A stretch of 64,000 nt of DNA from Nereida sp965655635 (GCF_965655635.1 NZ_CBFHHE010000009.1:15295-79294); one strand, 5' to 3'. Counted from the stretch's first letter, positions 17,841-27,618 are shown. Notes: generated by a model from the letters alone, not told the origin. Program-made: numbers and translations.

Positions 17841-18542
17841 CTATTCCTCGAACAGCTCCGTTTGCTCTTCGTCGTCTTGGCTTTCGTCTTCGGCCTCACC
17901 GGGGCCCGGCATATCCGTGGGCGTTGGACGATTGTCCAACAATCCAGCCGAGCGAAGCTCTTTCAGGCCTGGCAAATCACGCGCGGTTTCCAAGCCGAAG
18001 TGGTCCAAAAACTCCTGCGTGACCACAAATGTGACAGGTCTGCCTGGCGTCATACGGCGGCGACCAAAGCGGATCCAATCCATCTCAAGCAGTTGATCCA
18101 CCGTGCCGCGGCTTACGGCGACACCGCGAATTTCTTCAATCTCTGCGCGCGTAATCGGTTGATGATATGCAATGATTGCAAGGGTTTCAATGGCCGCGCG
18201 CGATAGTTTGCGGTGCTCAATGGTTTCGCGTTGCATCAAAAATCCAAGGTCCGGCGCTGTGCGCAGCGCCCATGCCTCACCCACACGCACAAGGTTCACG
18301 CCCCGCCCCTCGTAGCGTTTGCCCAAGTGCACAAGTGCAGTTTGCGGCTCACAACCCATTGGCAGGCGCGAGGCGATATCTTTCAGGCTCAACGGCTCGG
18401 CAGTGGCAAATAAGATCGCTTCAACCATCCGCTCTTGTTCAGCCATCGGCGGGGCATCAAACAGGCTTTCGTCCTGCATCTCAGTTGGCGCATCGGCCTG
18501 ATCTTTTTCAGGCTGCTCAGCGGCGCTCACATCATCCGTCAT
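17841..18542 (-). CDS. scpB: Segregation and condensation protein B
   Basis: Kleisin-associated winged-helix subunit of the SMC-ScpAB condensin. The 233-residue product has an acidic N-terminal tail of about 40 residues, then the ScpB core (MVEAILFATAEPLSLKDIA; IETLAIIAYHQPITRAEIEEIRGV; RPVTFVVTQEFLDHFGL) and an acidic C-terminus. I start at 18542, 18 codons inside the longest frame, with AGGAAA upstream. It overlaps scpA by 11 bases, so the two are translationally coupled. Confidence 0.93.
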   Translation of the reverse strand: MTDDVSAAEQPEKDQADAPTEMQDESLFDAPPMAEQERMVEAILFATAEPLSLKDIASRLPMGCEPQTALVHLGKRYEGRGVNLVRVGEAWALRTAPDLGFLMQRETIEHRKLSRAAIETLAIIAYHQPITRAEIEEIRGVAVSRGTVDQLLEMDWIRFGRRRMTPGRPVTFVVTQEFLDHFGLETARDLPGLKELRSAGLLDNRPTPTDMPGPGEAEDESQDDEEQTELFEE

Positions 18543-19338
18543 GGTCACGTTTCCTGATCTGAATGGCAGAGAAAATCTCGCCCTGTCGTATATCAATCTT
18601 ACCTGCTTTGGCCAACTCGAGGGTTGCTGCGAAATTGGCCGCTGTCGCCGAGCGGCGCTTTTTGGGGTCCATTTCCCACCCTTCAGGCAGGTAACTGGTC
18701 AAATCCGTCCATTCGCCCGCGTAACCAATCAGCCCGCGCATGCGCTCAAGGGCTTGTTCAAGGGTCATGGTGGCTTCGCGGTCCATCACAAAGGGGCGGA
18801 ATTCATCTTTGGTACGGGTGCGCGCATAGCCCTGCATCAGGTCCATCAATGTAGCGGAATAAATCACTTTGCGCACGCGGGTGACGTCTTCGGGAATGCC
18901 GCGCACAAAGAAATCACGGCCCTTTTGGTCGCGCGCCATCAGTTTTGCCGCAGCGTCCCGCATGGCGGCCAAACGCTCAAGCTGGAACGCCAAATGTGCG
19001 GCCAGCTCCTCGCCCGAAGGGCCCTCTTGCCCGGGATCAGGTGGCAGCAACAAGCGTGATTTCAAAAACGCCAACCACGCTGCCATCACAAGATAATCCG
19101 CCGCCAGTTCAAGACGCAGTTCCTTGGCTTTGTCGATAAACGCCAGATATTGGCGGGCCAGTTCCAGCACCGAAATTTTGCGCAGGTCCACTTTTTGGGT
19201 GCGCGACAAGGTCAGCAACAAATCAAGCGGGCCTTCAAAGCCGTCCACATCAACAATAAGCGCCTCGGCCGCAACGCGGTCGGCCACACGTTCGGCGTCA
19301 AATTCAAAATCGTTTTGGGCGGGGTTTTCGGCAGACAC
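18532..19338 (-). CDS. scpA: Segregation and condensation protein A
   Basis: Kleisin subunit bridging the SMC heads in chromosome condensation. The 268-residue protein has the N-terminal signature FEGPLDLLLTLSRTQKVDLRKISVLELARQYL (about 34-65), AADYLVMAAWLAFLKSRLLLP (about 79-99) and a C-terminal winged helix (RSATAANFAATLELAKAGKIDIRQ). It sits between nagZ (39 bases upstream) and scpB in one operon. Confidence 0.94.
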   Translation of the reverse strand: MSAENPAQNDFEFDAERVADRVAAEALIVDVDGFEGPLDLLLTLSRTQKVDLRKISVLELARQYLAFIDKAKELRLELAADYLVMAAWLAFLKSRLLLPPDPGQEGPSGEELAAHLAFQLERLAAMRDAAAKLMARDQKGRDFFVRGIPEDVTRVRKVIYSATLMDLMQGYARTRTKDEFRPFVMDREATMTLEQALERMRGLIGYAGEWTDLTSYLPEGWEMDPKKRRSATAANFAATLELAKAGKIDIRQGEIFSAIQIRKRDHDG

Positions 19339-19377
19339 GCAAGAGGCCTTTTTGGTCGGGCACTGCCCTCAGGCAGC

Positions 19378-20397
19378 TTAGGACGTTAACAGTGCGTTAA
19401 ATTCGGCCTCAAGGGCCGCGATGTCAACCTCATCAGGGGTGCGGCGGCTTTCAACGGCTTGTGTGGCGCGAAGTGCTGCTTTGTCGGTCATGAAACCGCT
19501 TGCCGTGGCTACATCTGTCATCTCGGCCAGATCACCGTTGCAATGCAAAACCACATCACAGCCCGCATCAAGAGAGGCCCGTGCGCGCGCAGCCACAGTG
19601 CCGCTGAGCGCCTGCATGCTGATATCATCGGTCACAAGCAGCCCGCCAAACCCGATCTCGTCGCGAATGATCTTTTGCATCACAGGACTGGTCGTGGCTG
19701 GTGCCTCGTCAAACGCCTCAAATACGATATGCGCGGTCATCGCCATGGGCAAATCCCCCAACGCGGCAAAAGCGACGAAATCTTCGCGGCGCAGCACCTG
19801 TGCCGTTTCAGTTACCCGCGGCAGCGCCTTGTGGCTGTCGACGGTTGCGCGGCCGTGACCCGGCATATGTTTGGCCACAGGAACAACCCCACCGTTCGAC
19901 AGCCCCGCAGCTGCTGCTTGGGCCAAGGCTACCACGGTTTGCAAGTCTTCACCGTAGCAGCGATTGCGCAAAAACGGATGGGTCTGGGCCGTTGCGATAT
20001 CGACCATAGGCGCGCAATTGCTATCAAGGCCCGAGGCGCGCAATTCATCAGCAATGATCCGGTAGCGCAGATACATCGCGCGGACTGCGTCTTTGCCATT
20101 TTCCGCGACTTTGGCAGATTGATCCAACGGGGGCAGCCACTGTCGCCACTGGGGCGCCGTTAACCGCTGAACGCGGCCACCTTCTTGATCAACAGTAATG
20201 ATTGCGTCGCGCCCGACCGCCTCGCGCAGCTGTGCGGTTAGGCGTTGCAACTGCTGGGGGGTTTCAACATTGCGCGCAAACAGAATAAAGCCCCAAGGGT
20301 CCGCCTCACGGAAAAACCGCGCCTCAGCCTGTGTAAGGCCGGTGCCTGAGCAGCCAAGGATGAACGCGCCATGTGACCTTAAGCTGTGTAACATCAA
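19378..20397 (-). CDS. nagZ: Beta-N-acetylhexosaminidase NagZ (GH3)
   Basis: Cytosolic glycosidase that removes GlcNAc from imported anhydromuropeptides in cell-wall recycling. The 339-residue protein has PWGFILFARN near residue 34, TVDQEGGRVQRL near residue 68, the catalytic loop KHMPGHGRATVDSH (about 177-190) and the nucleophile aspartate in VTDDISMQAL near 255. The product of NagZ can induce AmpC in other bacteria; no ampC is seen here. It follows the SPOR gene by 45 bases. Confidence 0.94.
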   Translation of the reverse strand: MMLHSLRSHGAFILGCSGTGLTQAEARFFREADPWGFILFARNVETPQQLQRLTAQLREAVGRDAIITVDQEGGRVQRLTAPQWRQWLPPLDQSAKVAENGKDAVRAMYLRYRIIADELRASGLDSNCAPMVDIATAQTHPFLRNRCYGEDLQTVVALAQAAAAGLSNGGVVPVAKHMPGHGRATVDSHKALPRVTETAQVLRREDFVAFAALGDLPMAMTAHIVFEAFDEAPATTSPVMQKIIRDEIGFGGLLVTDDISMQALSGTVAARARASLDAGCDVVLHCNGDLAEMTDVATASGFMTDKAALRATQAVESRRTPDEVDIAALEAEFNALLTS

Positions 20398-20442
20398 ACA
20401 GCGCCCGCACCGAGAAACGGCACAGGATCAACAGCCATCAAA

Positions 20443-21486
20443 TTAGCGCTTAACAATCGACAAACACCGCGCGTTTTCGGCTTCAAGTGCGGAACAAAAA
20501 CGCTGCGCATCTGCCAATTGATCAAACCCTAATGCGCGCAAACGGTAGAAGGTTTTTCCGTTCTTCTCAGCCGGCTCAATGACGCGTTTTTTCGTGGCCA
20601 GATAGCCGTCAAACGTTTTCGCCAAGCGGTTCCATTCGCCCCGCGCCACTTCTGCGCTGTCGAATGCGCCAAGTTGGACCAAAGGCGTACCCAACGGCAC
20701 AGACGCGGGATCAACCTCAACACCTGTTGATGTGATATTCGCAGGGGCTGACGCCTGAATGACGTTATTGCGCATGACGCGGGCTTTCGGACGCAAAGAG
20801 GTGCCGATACCGCCCTTTACAACGGCCACTTTGGGCGCTGGTGCCACGGGTGTCAGGCTGGGTGTATTTGCTGCGATTGAGGCAACCAACTCATCCAGAG
20901 CGGCTTTGGTCGCTGGGGTATTTCGGGCCACAGCACTGACTTGCTGAACATTGCTAAGGGACAAACTGCGGTCCGTCTCATTGTTCGCAGTCACATCGTT
21001 TGTTTCAGGCGCTGCCGTTACGGGCGCTTTTGCAGCGGAACCGTTGGACGTAGGCACAAGAACGCCCGCAACATCATCAGCCAATATTTCGACGGGCGCG
21101 GGCGCAAGCATCAGCTGATCTGGGGCGGCAGGGGCAGATCCCAATGCCGCGATCTCATTCACGGCCAACCCTTGGTGTGCCGCAGGCGTGCCTCCGGGCT
21201 TTTCAGGTTGGATGCGCATCGGACCTTCAAGGGCTTTGACCACGGGGACGCCGCTTACATCGCGCGAAATCAGATTATAGCTCCAGACTGCGACGCCAAT
21301 CACCAAGGCGATCGAAGTCAGCGCACCTGCCGCGTTTACGATCAAATGGGGTTTTGAAGAGACGCTTTCAGCGCCAGAACCGGCCTCACCATAGCCGGTT
21401 TCACCATAATAGTGCTGTTGTCCCGCATAAGCATCACGCCCACGCACAGCCGGTCCAGCACCCACGGAATGGGATTGTTTAAACAT
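20443..21486 (-). CDS. SPOR domain protein, single-pass inner membrane
   Basis: The 347-residue protein has a short cytoplasmic N-terminus rich in Gly and Tyr, one transmembrane helix at about 48-73, a long Ala/Pro-rich periplasmic linker, and a C-terminal SPOR domain (about 268-347: VQLGAFDSAEVARGEWNRL ... GKTFYRLRALGF). SPOR domains bind denuded glycan strands at the division septum. Its place between argS and nagZ is conserved in the family. FtsN-like in layout, but no FtsN essential motif is evident. Confidence 0.88.
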   Translation of the reverse strand: MFKQSHSVGAGPAVRGRDAYAGQQHYYGETGYGEAGSGAESVSSKPHLIVNAAGALTSIALVIGVAVWSYNLISRDVSGVPVVKALEGPMRIQPEKPGGTPAAHQGLAVNEIAALGSAPAAPDQLMLAPAPVEILADDVAGVLVPTSNGSAAKAPVTAAPETNDVTANNETDRSLSLSNVQQVSAVARNTPATKAALDELVASIAANTPSLTPVAPAPKVAVVKGGIGTSLRPKARVMRNNVIQASAPANITSTGVEVDPASVPLGTPLVQLGAFDSAEVARGEWNRLAKTFDGYLATKKRVIEPAEKNGKTFYRLRALGFDQLADAQRFCSALEAENARCLSIVKR

Positions 21487-21594
21487 GTCGCCTCACTGCC
21501 CGCCGCCCTTGTTTTATGGGTCATTCGGGTCTCTAAACTTGCCTCAAACCCCCTCACCCACATGGGCAATTAGCGGACGGTGCGGCTTGTTAGA

Positions 21595-23334
21595 TCAGCG
21601 CATCTCGGTCGCAGGGGTTACCCCTAGAATACCTAAACCGTGAGAAATAACAACACAAACAGCCCTAATCAGCGCAATTTTCGCCTGTGACACCGCAGCA
21701 TCGTCTTGGATGAAGCGCAATGAGTGGTCATCATTGCCACGGTTGTAAAGGCTGTGCATCTCGCTGGCTAAGTCATACAGATAAAACGCCACGCGGTGCG
21801 GCTCGTGGGTGCGGGCGGCCACTTCGACCAAACGGGGCCACTCTGCAAGCTTTTGGGCCATGGCGATTTCAGCCGCATGATCCAACATGCTCAGATCCGC
21901 GCTAGCAAGGGTGGCGTCATCCACCGCGATGCCCGCCTCGGCGGCTTTGCGCATCACCTGATGCACGCGCGCGCTGGCGTATTGGACATACCAAACCGCG
22001 TTGTCTTTGGACTGCTCGGTCACTTTGTCGATGTCAAAATCAAGTGGCGCATCATTCTTGCGCGTCAGCATCACAAAGCGCGTCACGTCTGGGCCAACCA
22101 TTTCAACGACATCCGCAAGGGTCACGAAAGTCCCTGCCCGTTTGGACATTTTGAACGGCTCACCGTTTTTCATCAGCTTCACCAATTGGCACAGCTTGAT
22201 ATCGAGGGCGACCTGCGTGTCAGACAACGCTGAAACCGCCGCTTTCATCCGCTTGACGTAACCACCGTGATCCGCGCCAAACACGTTGATCAAGCCGTCA
22301 AAGCCACGGGTAATCTTGTCATAGTGATAGGCGATGTCAGGGGCGAAATAGGTCCATGCCCCATCAGATTTTTGCACTGGACGGTCCACATCATCACCGT
22401 AGTCGGTGGATTTGAACAAGGTCTGCTCACGCGGTTCCCAATCTTCGGGCAGCTTGCCTTTGGGCGGTTCAAGGGTGCCTGTATAGATCAACCCCTTGCT
22501 GCGCAGATCCTCAATCGCCCCTTCAATCCGGCCCGTGCCATAAAGCGACTTTTCGCTAAAGAAAACATCCATGGATACGCCCAAAGCTGCCAGATCATCG
22601 CGGATCATCGCCATCATGGCATCCGTTGCAAAAAGGCGCAGCTCAGCTAGCCAGACCTCTTCGGGCTGATCCACATAGGCGTCGCCCACTTTGTCTTTAA
22701 GTGCGATGCCCACTTCAATCAGGTAATCACCAGGGTACGTACCATCCGCAAAAGCGACCTGCTGCCCATGCGCTTCAAGGTAGCGCAGGTAGACCGAGCG
22801 CGCCAAAACATCGACCTGCCCGCCGCCATCGTTGATGTAGTATTCGCGGGTCACGTCATAGCCTGCATACGCCAAAAGTGAGGCAAGCGCGTCACCAAAA
22901 ACCGCCCCGCGGGTGTGGCCCACGTGCAGCGGGCCCGTTGGGTTTGCGCTGACATATTCCACGTTGATCTTTTTGCCGCCGCCAATATTGCTTTGACCGA
23001 ACTGCGTATCAACAAGGGCGGACTTCACCACGCCCTGCCACAGAGCTTTGGACAAACGCAGGTTCAAAAACCCGGGGCCTGCCACATCGGCGGCCTCAAT
23101 CCGTGGATCGTTCAGCAACGCCGCAGCAAGTGCATCAGCAATATCACGCGGCTTCATCTTGGACGGTTTGGCCAGCACCATCGCGGCATTCGTGGCCATG
23201 TCACCGTGGCTTGCGTCACGCGGCGGCTCGACGGTGACATTATCGAAACTCAGCCCCTCGGCCAAAACACCTGCCTGCACCACCCCCTCAAGCGACGTCA
23301 CAACAAGGGCACGAATATCAGCAAACAAATTCAT
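21595..23334 (-). CDS. argS: Arginyl-tRNA synthetase
   Basis: Charges tRNA-Arg. The 579-residue class I enzyme has the HIGH-type motif VSANPTGPLHVGHTRGAV near 120-137, a MSKRAGTFVTL motif in place of KMSKS near residue 389, and the C-terminal DALR anticodon-binding domain (YVQYASARVHQVMRKA onward). I start at 23334 (MNLFADIRALV), since AAGGAA lies upstream and the 12 extra residues of the longer frame are unlike the family. Confidence 0.95.
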   Translation of the reverse strand: MNLFADIRALVVTSLEGVVQAGVLAEGLSFDNVTVEPPRDASHGDMATNAAMVLAKPSKMKPRDIADALAAALLNDPRIEAADVAGPGFLNLRLSKALWQGVVKSALVDTQFGQSNIGGGKKINVEYVSANPTGPLHVGHTRGAVFGDALASLLAYAGYDVTREYYINDGGGQVDVLARSVYLRYLEAHGQQVAFADGTYPGDYLIEVGIALKDKVGDAYVDQPEEVWLAELRLFATDAMMAMIRDDLAALGVSMDVFFSEKSLYGTGRIEGAIEDLRSKGLIYTGTLEPPKGKLPEDWEPREQTLFKSTDYGDDVDRPVQKSDGAWTYFAPDIAYHYDKITRGFDGLINVFGADHGGYVKRMKAAVSALSDTQVALDIKLCQLVKLMKNGEPFKMSKRAGTFVTLADVVEMVGPDVTRFVMLTRKNDAPLDFDIDKVTEQSKDNAVWYVQYASARVHQVMRKAAEAGIAVDDATLASADLSMLDHAAEIAMAQKLAEWPRLVEVAARTHEPHRVAFYLYDLASEMHSLYNRGNDDHSLRFIQDDAAVSQAKIALIRAVCVVISHGLGILGVTPATEMR

Positions 23335-23489
23335 AGGGCAGTTCCTTCGGGTATCTTCCGGTGTCTTCACTCGGGCGTGCCCACCAATGGCGAGCGGCGC
23401 AAATTAGGCGGCGTGGCGCGTTAACATTCCCTTACCACGCTGCACGCTAGGGTCAACAAATCGCGCGCCACGCCGCGTATACAGCTTTG

Positions 23490-24623
23490 TTAAAGTTCCA
23501 AATGCGCCTCGGCTTGGGCCAATGCAAAACGGTCCGTCATACCCGCGATATAATCGGCCACCAATCTGGCGCGCTCCACATCTTGCGTCGCGGCGGCCAC
23601 GTCATCGGCCCACTCTTTGGGCAACAACTCCGGGCGGCTCATATAAAGCGGGAAAAGCCCCTCAACCACGCATGTGACACGCTTGCGCATTTCAACCACT
23701 TCGGGCGCGCGGTACATCTGTTTGAACAAGAACGCGCGGATAACTTTCAAGTCTGCCCACAAACCAGCTGAAAACTGCACCACAGGGGCGCCGTTGCTGC
23801 GCACTTGATCGGCGGATGTTATGCCCTTCAATAGCCCGCGTGAGGTTTTGATCACATCAGCGACCATCACACCAAAAACGCGGCGTAGCGCCTCGTGACG
23901 GCGCCGTTTTGGCGCAAGACCCGGATAGGCCGCATCCACCTGAGCGTAAGCATCGCCCACAATCGGCAACGCACAAATATCATCATCCGTGAAAAGTCCC
24001 GCGCGCAAACCGTCGTGCAAATCGTGATTGTTATACGCGATATCATCTGACAAGGCCGCAACCTGCGCTTCGGCGCTGGCGTGGGTGTGCAACTCAAGAT
24101 CGTGGCGCGCAGTGTAATCCGACAGCGCAAAGGGCCACGGCTGCGGCACGGGGCCGTTGTGCTTTGCGATCCCTTCAAGACACTCCCATGTCAGGTTAAG
24201 CCCGTCGAATTCAGCGTAGTGCCTCTCAAGCGAGGTTACGATTTTAAGCGCCTGCGCGTTGTGATCAAACCCACCGTAAGGTTGCATCAATGCGTCCAGC
24301 GCGTCTTCGCCTGTGTGCCCAAACGGTGGGTGCCCCAAATCATGGGCCAGCGCGATCGCCTCGGTCAGATCAAGATCAAGGTCCAGTGCCCCCGCCACAG
24401 TGCGGGCCACCTGCGCCACCTCGATAGTATGGGTTAGACGCGTGCGATATGCATCGCCTTCGTGTTCCACAAAAACTTGGGTTTTGTGTTTGAGGCGGCG
24501 GAATGCGCTGGCGTGAATGATGCGGTCGCGGTCGCGCTGAAAAGGAGAGCGGAAGTCGTATTCCTGTTCAGAGACCAACCTGCCGCGGCTATCGCCGGGG
24601 GTGGACGCGTAAAGTGCCGTCAT
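23490..24623 (-). CDS. dgt: Deoxyguanosinetriphosphate triphosphohydrolase-like protein
   Basis: HD-domain phosphohydrolase of the type 2 Dgt group that cleaves dNTPs to nucleoside and tripolyphosphate. The 377-residue product has RDRDRIIHASAFRRLKHKTQV near 30-50, the metal ligands H..HD (TRLTHTIEVAQ ... IALAHDLGHPPFGHTGEDAL, about 62-105) and a later conserved DDIAYNNHDLHDGL. I start at 24623. It is divergent from the erpA-type gene and lies 155 bases upstream of argS. Confidence 0.92.
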   Translation of the reverse strand: MTALYASTPGDSRGRLVSEQEYDFRSPFQRDRDRIIHASAFRRLKHKTQVFVEHEGDAYRTRLTHTIEVAQVARTVAGALDLDLDLTEAIALAHDLGHPPFGHTGEDALDALMQPYGGFDHNAQALKIVTSLERHYAEFDGLNLTWECLEGIAKHNGPVPQPWPFALSDYTARHDLELHTHASAEAQVAALSDDIAYNNHDLHDGLRAGLFTDDDICALPIVGDAYAQVDAAYPGLAPKRRRHEALRRVFGVMVADVIKTSRGLLKGITSADQVRSNGAPVVQFSAGLWADLKVIRAFLFKQMYRAPEVVEMRKRVTCVVEGLFPLYMSRPELLPKEWADDVAAATQDVERARLVADYIAGMTDRFALAQAEAHLEL

Positions 24624-24700
24624 GTGTCTGCCGTCTCTTGTGATGCCTGCCTGTGGTCTTATATGATGAGGTGTCTGATGCCACAACAGGTGCCTTTACC

Positions 24701-25027
24701 ATGCTCACACTGCCCCCCACCGTCACGCCCCGCGCGTTTGAACGCCTTGCTGAAATTGGCGCTGCCGCAAACGGTAAAGTGCTGCGCATCGCGGTTGAGG
24801 GCGGCGGATGCTCTGGGTTTCAATACGAGATCGACCTCGACACCCCCAAAGATGATGATCTTGTGCTCAGCGGCGCTGGCGAAAGCGTGGTGCTTGATCC
24901 GGTGTCTTTGCCGTTTTTGGCCGATGCAGTAATTGATTTCGAGGAAGAGCTGATTGGCGCACGGTTTGTTATCAACAACCCCAACGCGACAAGTTCATGC
25001 GGCTGCGGCACCAGCTTTTCAATGTAG
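24701..25027 (+). CDS. erpA: HesB/IscA-type iron-sulfur cluster insertion protein
   Basis: A-type carrier that passes Fe-S clusters to target proteins. The 108-residue product has the three conserved cysteines, Cys37 in GGGCSGF and Cys100/Cys102 in SSCGCG. I start at 24701 with AGGTG upstream, dropping 16 unlike residues of the longest frame. It could be ErpA or another IscA homologue; the dgt-erpA divergent pairing is what favours ErpA. It is followed 79 bases later by xth. Confidence 0.88.
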   Translation: MLTLPPTVTPRAFERLAEIGAAANGKVLRIAVEGGGCSGFQYEIDLDTPKDDDLVLSGAGESVVLDPVSLPFLADAVIDFEEELIGARFVINNPNATSSCGCGTSFSM

Positions 25028-25106
25028 CGATTAATCCGCGCCATAAGGCCCATCAAAGGCGCAAAAAGCGCTTTCCGCCCGCCGTGGCCCGTGGCACAAG
25101 TGCCCC

Positions 25107-25886
25107 ATGAAAATCGCAAGCTTCAACATCAACGGGATCAAAGCCCGCCTGCCCGCCCTTCTTGAATGGCTATCCGAGGCGCAGCCCGATGTGGCCGTGT
25201 TGCAAGAGATCAAATCCGTGGATGAAGCATTCCCCCGCGAGCCGATCGAAGACCTTGGCTACATCGTGGAAACCCACGGCCAAAAGTCGTTCAATGGCGT
25301 GGCTATCTTGTCAAAACTACCGCTTGAGGACATCCAACGCGGCCTACCCGTCGACGAGACCGACGAACAGGCAAGGTGGATTGAAGCCACTGTTGTTGGC
25401 AAGCAGGCGATCCGTATATGCGGGCTGTACCTACCCAACGGCAATCCTGTGCCTGGGCCGAAATACGACTATAAACTTGCGTGGATGGACCGTCAGATTG
25501 CCCACGCAAAGAACATGTTGCGCCAAGATATGCCGTTTTTGATGGCCGGTGATTACAACATTATCCCGCAACCCGAAGACTGCGCCAACCCTGCGGCCTG
25601 GGCGGGTGATGCGCTGTACCGTCTTGAAAGCCGCACCAAGTTTCGCGAACTGTGCGCGCTTGGCCTTACAGAGGCGTTTCGTGCGCGCAACGCGGCCCCC
25701 GAACAATACACGTTTTGGGATTATCAAGCGGGCGCCTACAACCGCAATGACGGCATTCGAATTGACCACTTTTTGCTGTCGCCCCAAGCCGCTGACCTGC
25801 TGACAGATTGTCAGATAGACGCCCATGTGCGCGGCCGCGAAAAGCCCTCGGACCACGTGCCGATTTGGGTCGAGTTGGACATTTAG
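25107..25886 (+). CDS. xth: Exodeoxyribonuclease III
   Basis: Base-excision-repair AP endonuclease and 3'-5' exonuclease. The 259-residue EEP-fold protein has FNINGIKARLP (about 5-15), LQEIKSVDEAFP with the metal-binding glutamate near residue 34, MAGDYNIIPQPEDC near residue 146 and the C-terminal RNDGIRIDHFLLS ... KPSDHVPIWVEL with the catalytic Asp-His pair. It is convergent with the FAD monooxygenase. Confidence 0.95.
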   Translation: MKIASFNINGIKARLPALLEWLSEAQPDVAVLQEIKSVDEAFPREPIEDLGYIVETHGQKSFNGVAILSKLPLEDIQRGLPVDETDEQARWIEATVVGKQAIRICGLYLPNGNPVPGPKYDYKLAWMDRQIAHAKNMLRQDMPFLMAGDYNIIPQPEDCANPAAWAGDALYRLESRTKFRELCALGLTEAFRARNAAPEQYTFWDYQAGAYNRNDGIRIDHFLLSPQAADLLTDCQIDAHVRGREKPSDHVPIWVELDI

Positions 25887-25910
25887 GCAGGTCATTATCT
25901 GGCAGAGCAG

Positions 25911-27059
25911 CTAAAATGCTTTGGTCACGTCATAGCCGTAGAGCCAATTGAACTTTCGCACGGCCGCAGATGGCGCAATCGCTGAACCACCTCGCAAAAC
26001 TGCATGAGCTACGGCCTGTAGTGCCTTGTTTTCTATGTGGTAGTTTCGCGCGTTAGCATTCGCCGCCTCAATTGCACGCACGACCCGCGCACGGCGGGTG
26101 TCTTGGAACAATTGCAAACCGCGCTGGACCCCTGCGCCAGATTGATCCCCCGATTGAGATTGCGCCAACGCCGCCGGCAAACACCACGCATCTTCCAGCG
26201 CGAGGTTCGCGCCTTGGGCCAAAAACGGCAAGGTTGGATGGGCCGCGTCCCCGATCAGAACCGCGGATGCACCATTGGCAGAACCGTACCATTTCTGCGC
26301 AACGGGCCGCCGAAATAACCCCCAAATATGCACCTCGTTCACTTGCGACAGCCATTCTTGCACGGGGCCGCCGAAGTCTGCGAAAGCGGCACGAAGGGCC
26401 TCAGGGTCATCTGGGGTGCTCCAACTATCTGCGGCCCACGTGCTGCGCTCTTGCACAGCCACGATATTGCGCCGCCCACCTTTCAGCGGATAACTCACTA
26501 AATGCCGACCAGCGCCCATGAAAACCTGCGCCTCGGCAGGCTCATCAGGATGTGCATCAATGATCGCGCGCCATGCCACTTGGCCCGTAAAAAACGGAGC
26601 AGCATCACCGCCAAGGGCCGCCCGCAGACCCGAACGCGCACCGTCAGCCGCAACTGTGAGTACTGGTTCTGTGGGGCACGCACTGCCCGCCTTAACTTTT
26701 ACATTCAGATTAAGATCAATCCCTAAGCTGCCGAAATCGTGTGATAAAGCCGCGATCAGATCCGCGCGATGTGCCATCAAAAACATGCCATCGACGTTGG
26801 TAAAATCCATGCGCAGCACCTGTTTGCCGCGCTGGTCGCGTAAAACAACCCCGCGCCCCTCAAGGGATGTGTCGCGAAGTTCCGCGCCAAGCCCAAGCGC
26901 ATCAATCACGCGCATCCCGTTCGGGCTTAACTTCAACCCCGCACCCACTTCGCGGATCTCAGGCGCTTGCTCAAACACGCATACTTTTGCCCCGCGCATC
27001 GCTGCAGCGCGTGCTGTGGCAAGCCCTGCTACGCCGCCGCCAACGACATTGATCTGCAT
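25911..27059 (-). CDS. FAD-dependent monooxygenase (salicylate-hydroxylase-like)
   Basis: The 382-residue flavoprotein of the UbiH/PHBH fold has the dinucleotide motif VVGGGVAGLATARA at its N-terminus, a middle DG motif (VAADGARSGLR near 136-146) and the FAD-ribityl motif LIGDAAHPTLPFLAQGANLALEDA near 274-297. Such enzymes hydroxylate aromatic rings using NAD(P)H and oxygen. The substrate is not evident, and no ring-cleavage genes are nearby. I start at 27059, right before the glycine motif; 27080 or a GTG at 27083 are alternatives, and no ribosome site is decisive. Confidence 0.82.
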   Translation of the reverse strand: MQINVVGGGVAGLATARAAAMRGAKVCVFEQAPEIREVGAGLKLSPNGMRVIDALGLGAELRDTSLEGRGVVLRDQRGKQVLRMDFTNVDGMFLMAHRADLIAALSHDFGSLGIDLNLNVKVKAGSACPTEPVLTVAADGARSGLRAALGGDAAPFFTGQVAWRAIIDAHPDEPAEAQVFMGAGRHLVSYPLKGGRRNIVAVQERSTWAADSWSTPDDPEALRAAFADFGGPVQEWLSQVNEVHIWGLFRRPVAQKWYGSANGASAVLIGDAAHPTLPFLAQGANLALEDAWCLPAALAQSQSGDQSGAGVQRGLQLFQDTRRARVVRAIEAANANARNYHIENKALQAVAHAVLRGGSAIAPSAAVRKFNWLYGYDVTKAF

Positions 27060-27124
27060 GTGCTGAAGTTCACTTTTCATCACCCAGTCATAGCCCGCGC
27101 ATCATGCAGGTGCAAAGCGGCAAA

Positions 27125-27160
27125 AGAAAAAAGGCACCACCGCACTATCGGTGATGCCTT
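27125..27160 (-). terminator. Intrinsic terminator of dksA (bidirectional)
   Basis: AAGGCA-C-CACCG (27131-27142) pairs with CGGTG-A-TGCCTT (27149-27160). On the minus strand it ends with TTTTTTCTTTT, on the plus strand with TTTTT. Confidence 0.8.
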
Positions 27161-27195
27161 TTTATTATCAATTACCAATCCGGCGGCGTTTTGCT

Positions 27196-27618
27196 TTAAT
27201 CGTCACGGTGTACTTTTTCGCGGCGCTCGTGACGCTCCTGCGCCTCAAGGCTCATGGTTGCGATCGGGCGTGCATCAAGACGTTTGAGGCTGATCGGCTC
27301 ACCCGTAACAGAGCAATACCCAAACTCATCCTCATCGATACGGCGCAGCGCGGCGTCGATTTTTGAAACCAGTTTGCGCTGACGGTCACGTGTCCGCAGC
27401 TCAAGCGCGCGGTCTGTTTCCTCGGACGCACGATCGGCCACATCGGGAATATTGCGCGTACCGTCTTGCAAACCTTCGATGGTGTCGCGTGTGTCTGATT
27501 GCAGATCGTGCTTCCACGCAAGCAACTTGCGGCGAAAGTACTCCAGCTGGCGATCATTCATGAACGGCTCGTCCTCGGCGGGACGATAGTCGTCTGGCAG
27601 AAAGGTCTCTGCTTTCAT
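27196..27618 (-). CDS. dksA: RNA polymerase-binding transcription factor DksA
   Basis: Binds the secondary channel of RNA polymerase and, with ppGpp, sets rRNA and amino-acid gene expression. The 140-residue product has the coiled coil with the DxxDxA tip (Asp59, Asp62, Ala64) and a C-terminal zinc-finger-like part. That part keeps only one cysteine (Cys102 in GYCSVTGEPIS); the other three ligands are replaced. Single-cysteine DksA is known and functional in Rhodobacter sphaeroides. Start at 27618 with GAGGGAAG upstream. Confidence 0.92.
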   Translation of the reverse strand: MKAETFLPDDYRPAEDEPFMNDRQLEYFRRKLLAWKHDLQSDTRDTIEGLQDGTRNIPDVADRASEETDRALELRTRDRQRKLVSKIDAALRRIDEDEFGYCSVTGEPISLKRLDARPIATMSLEAQERHERREKVHRDD

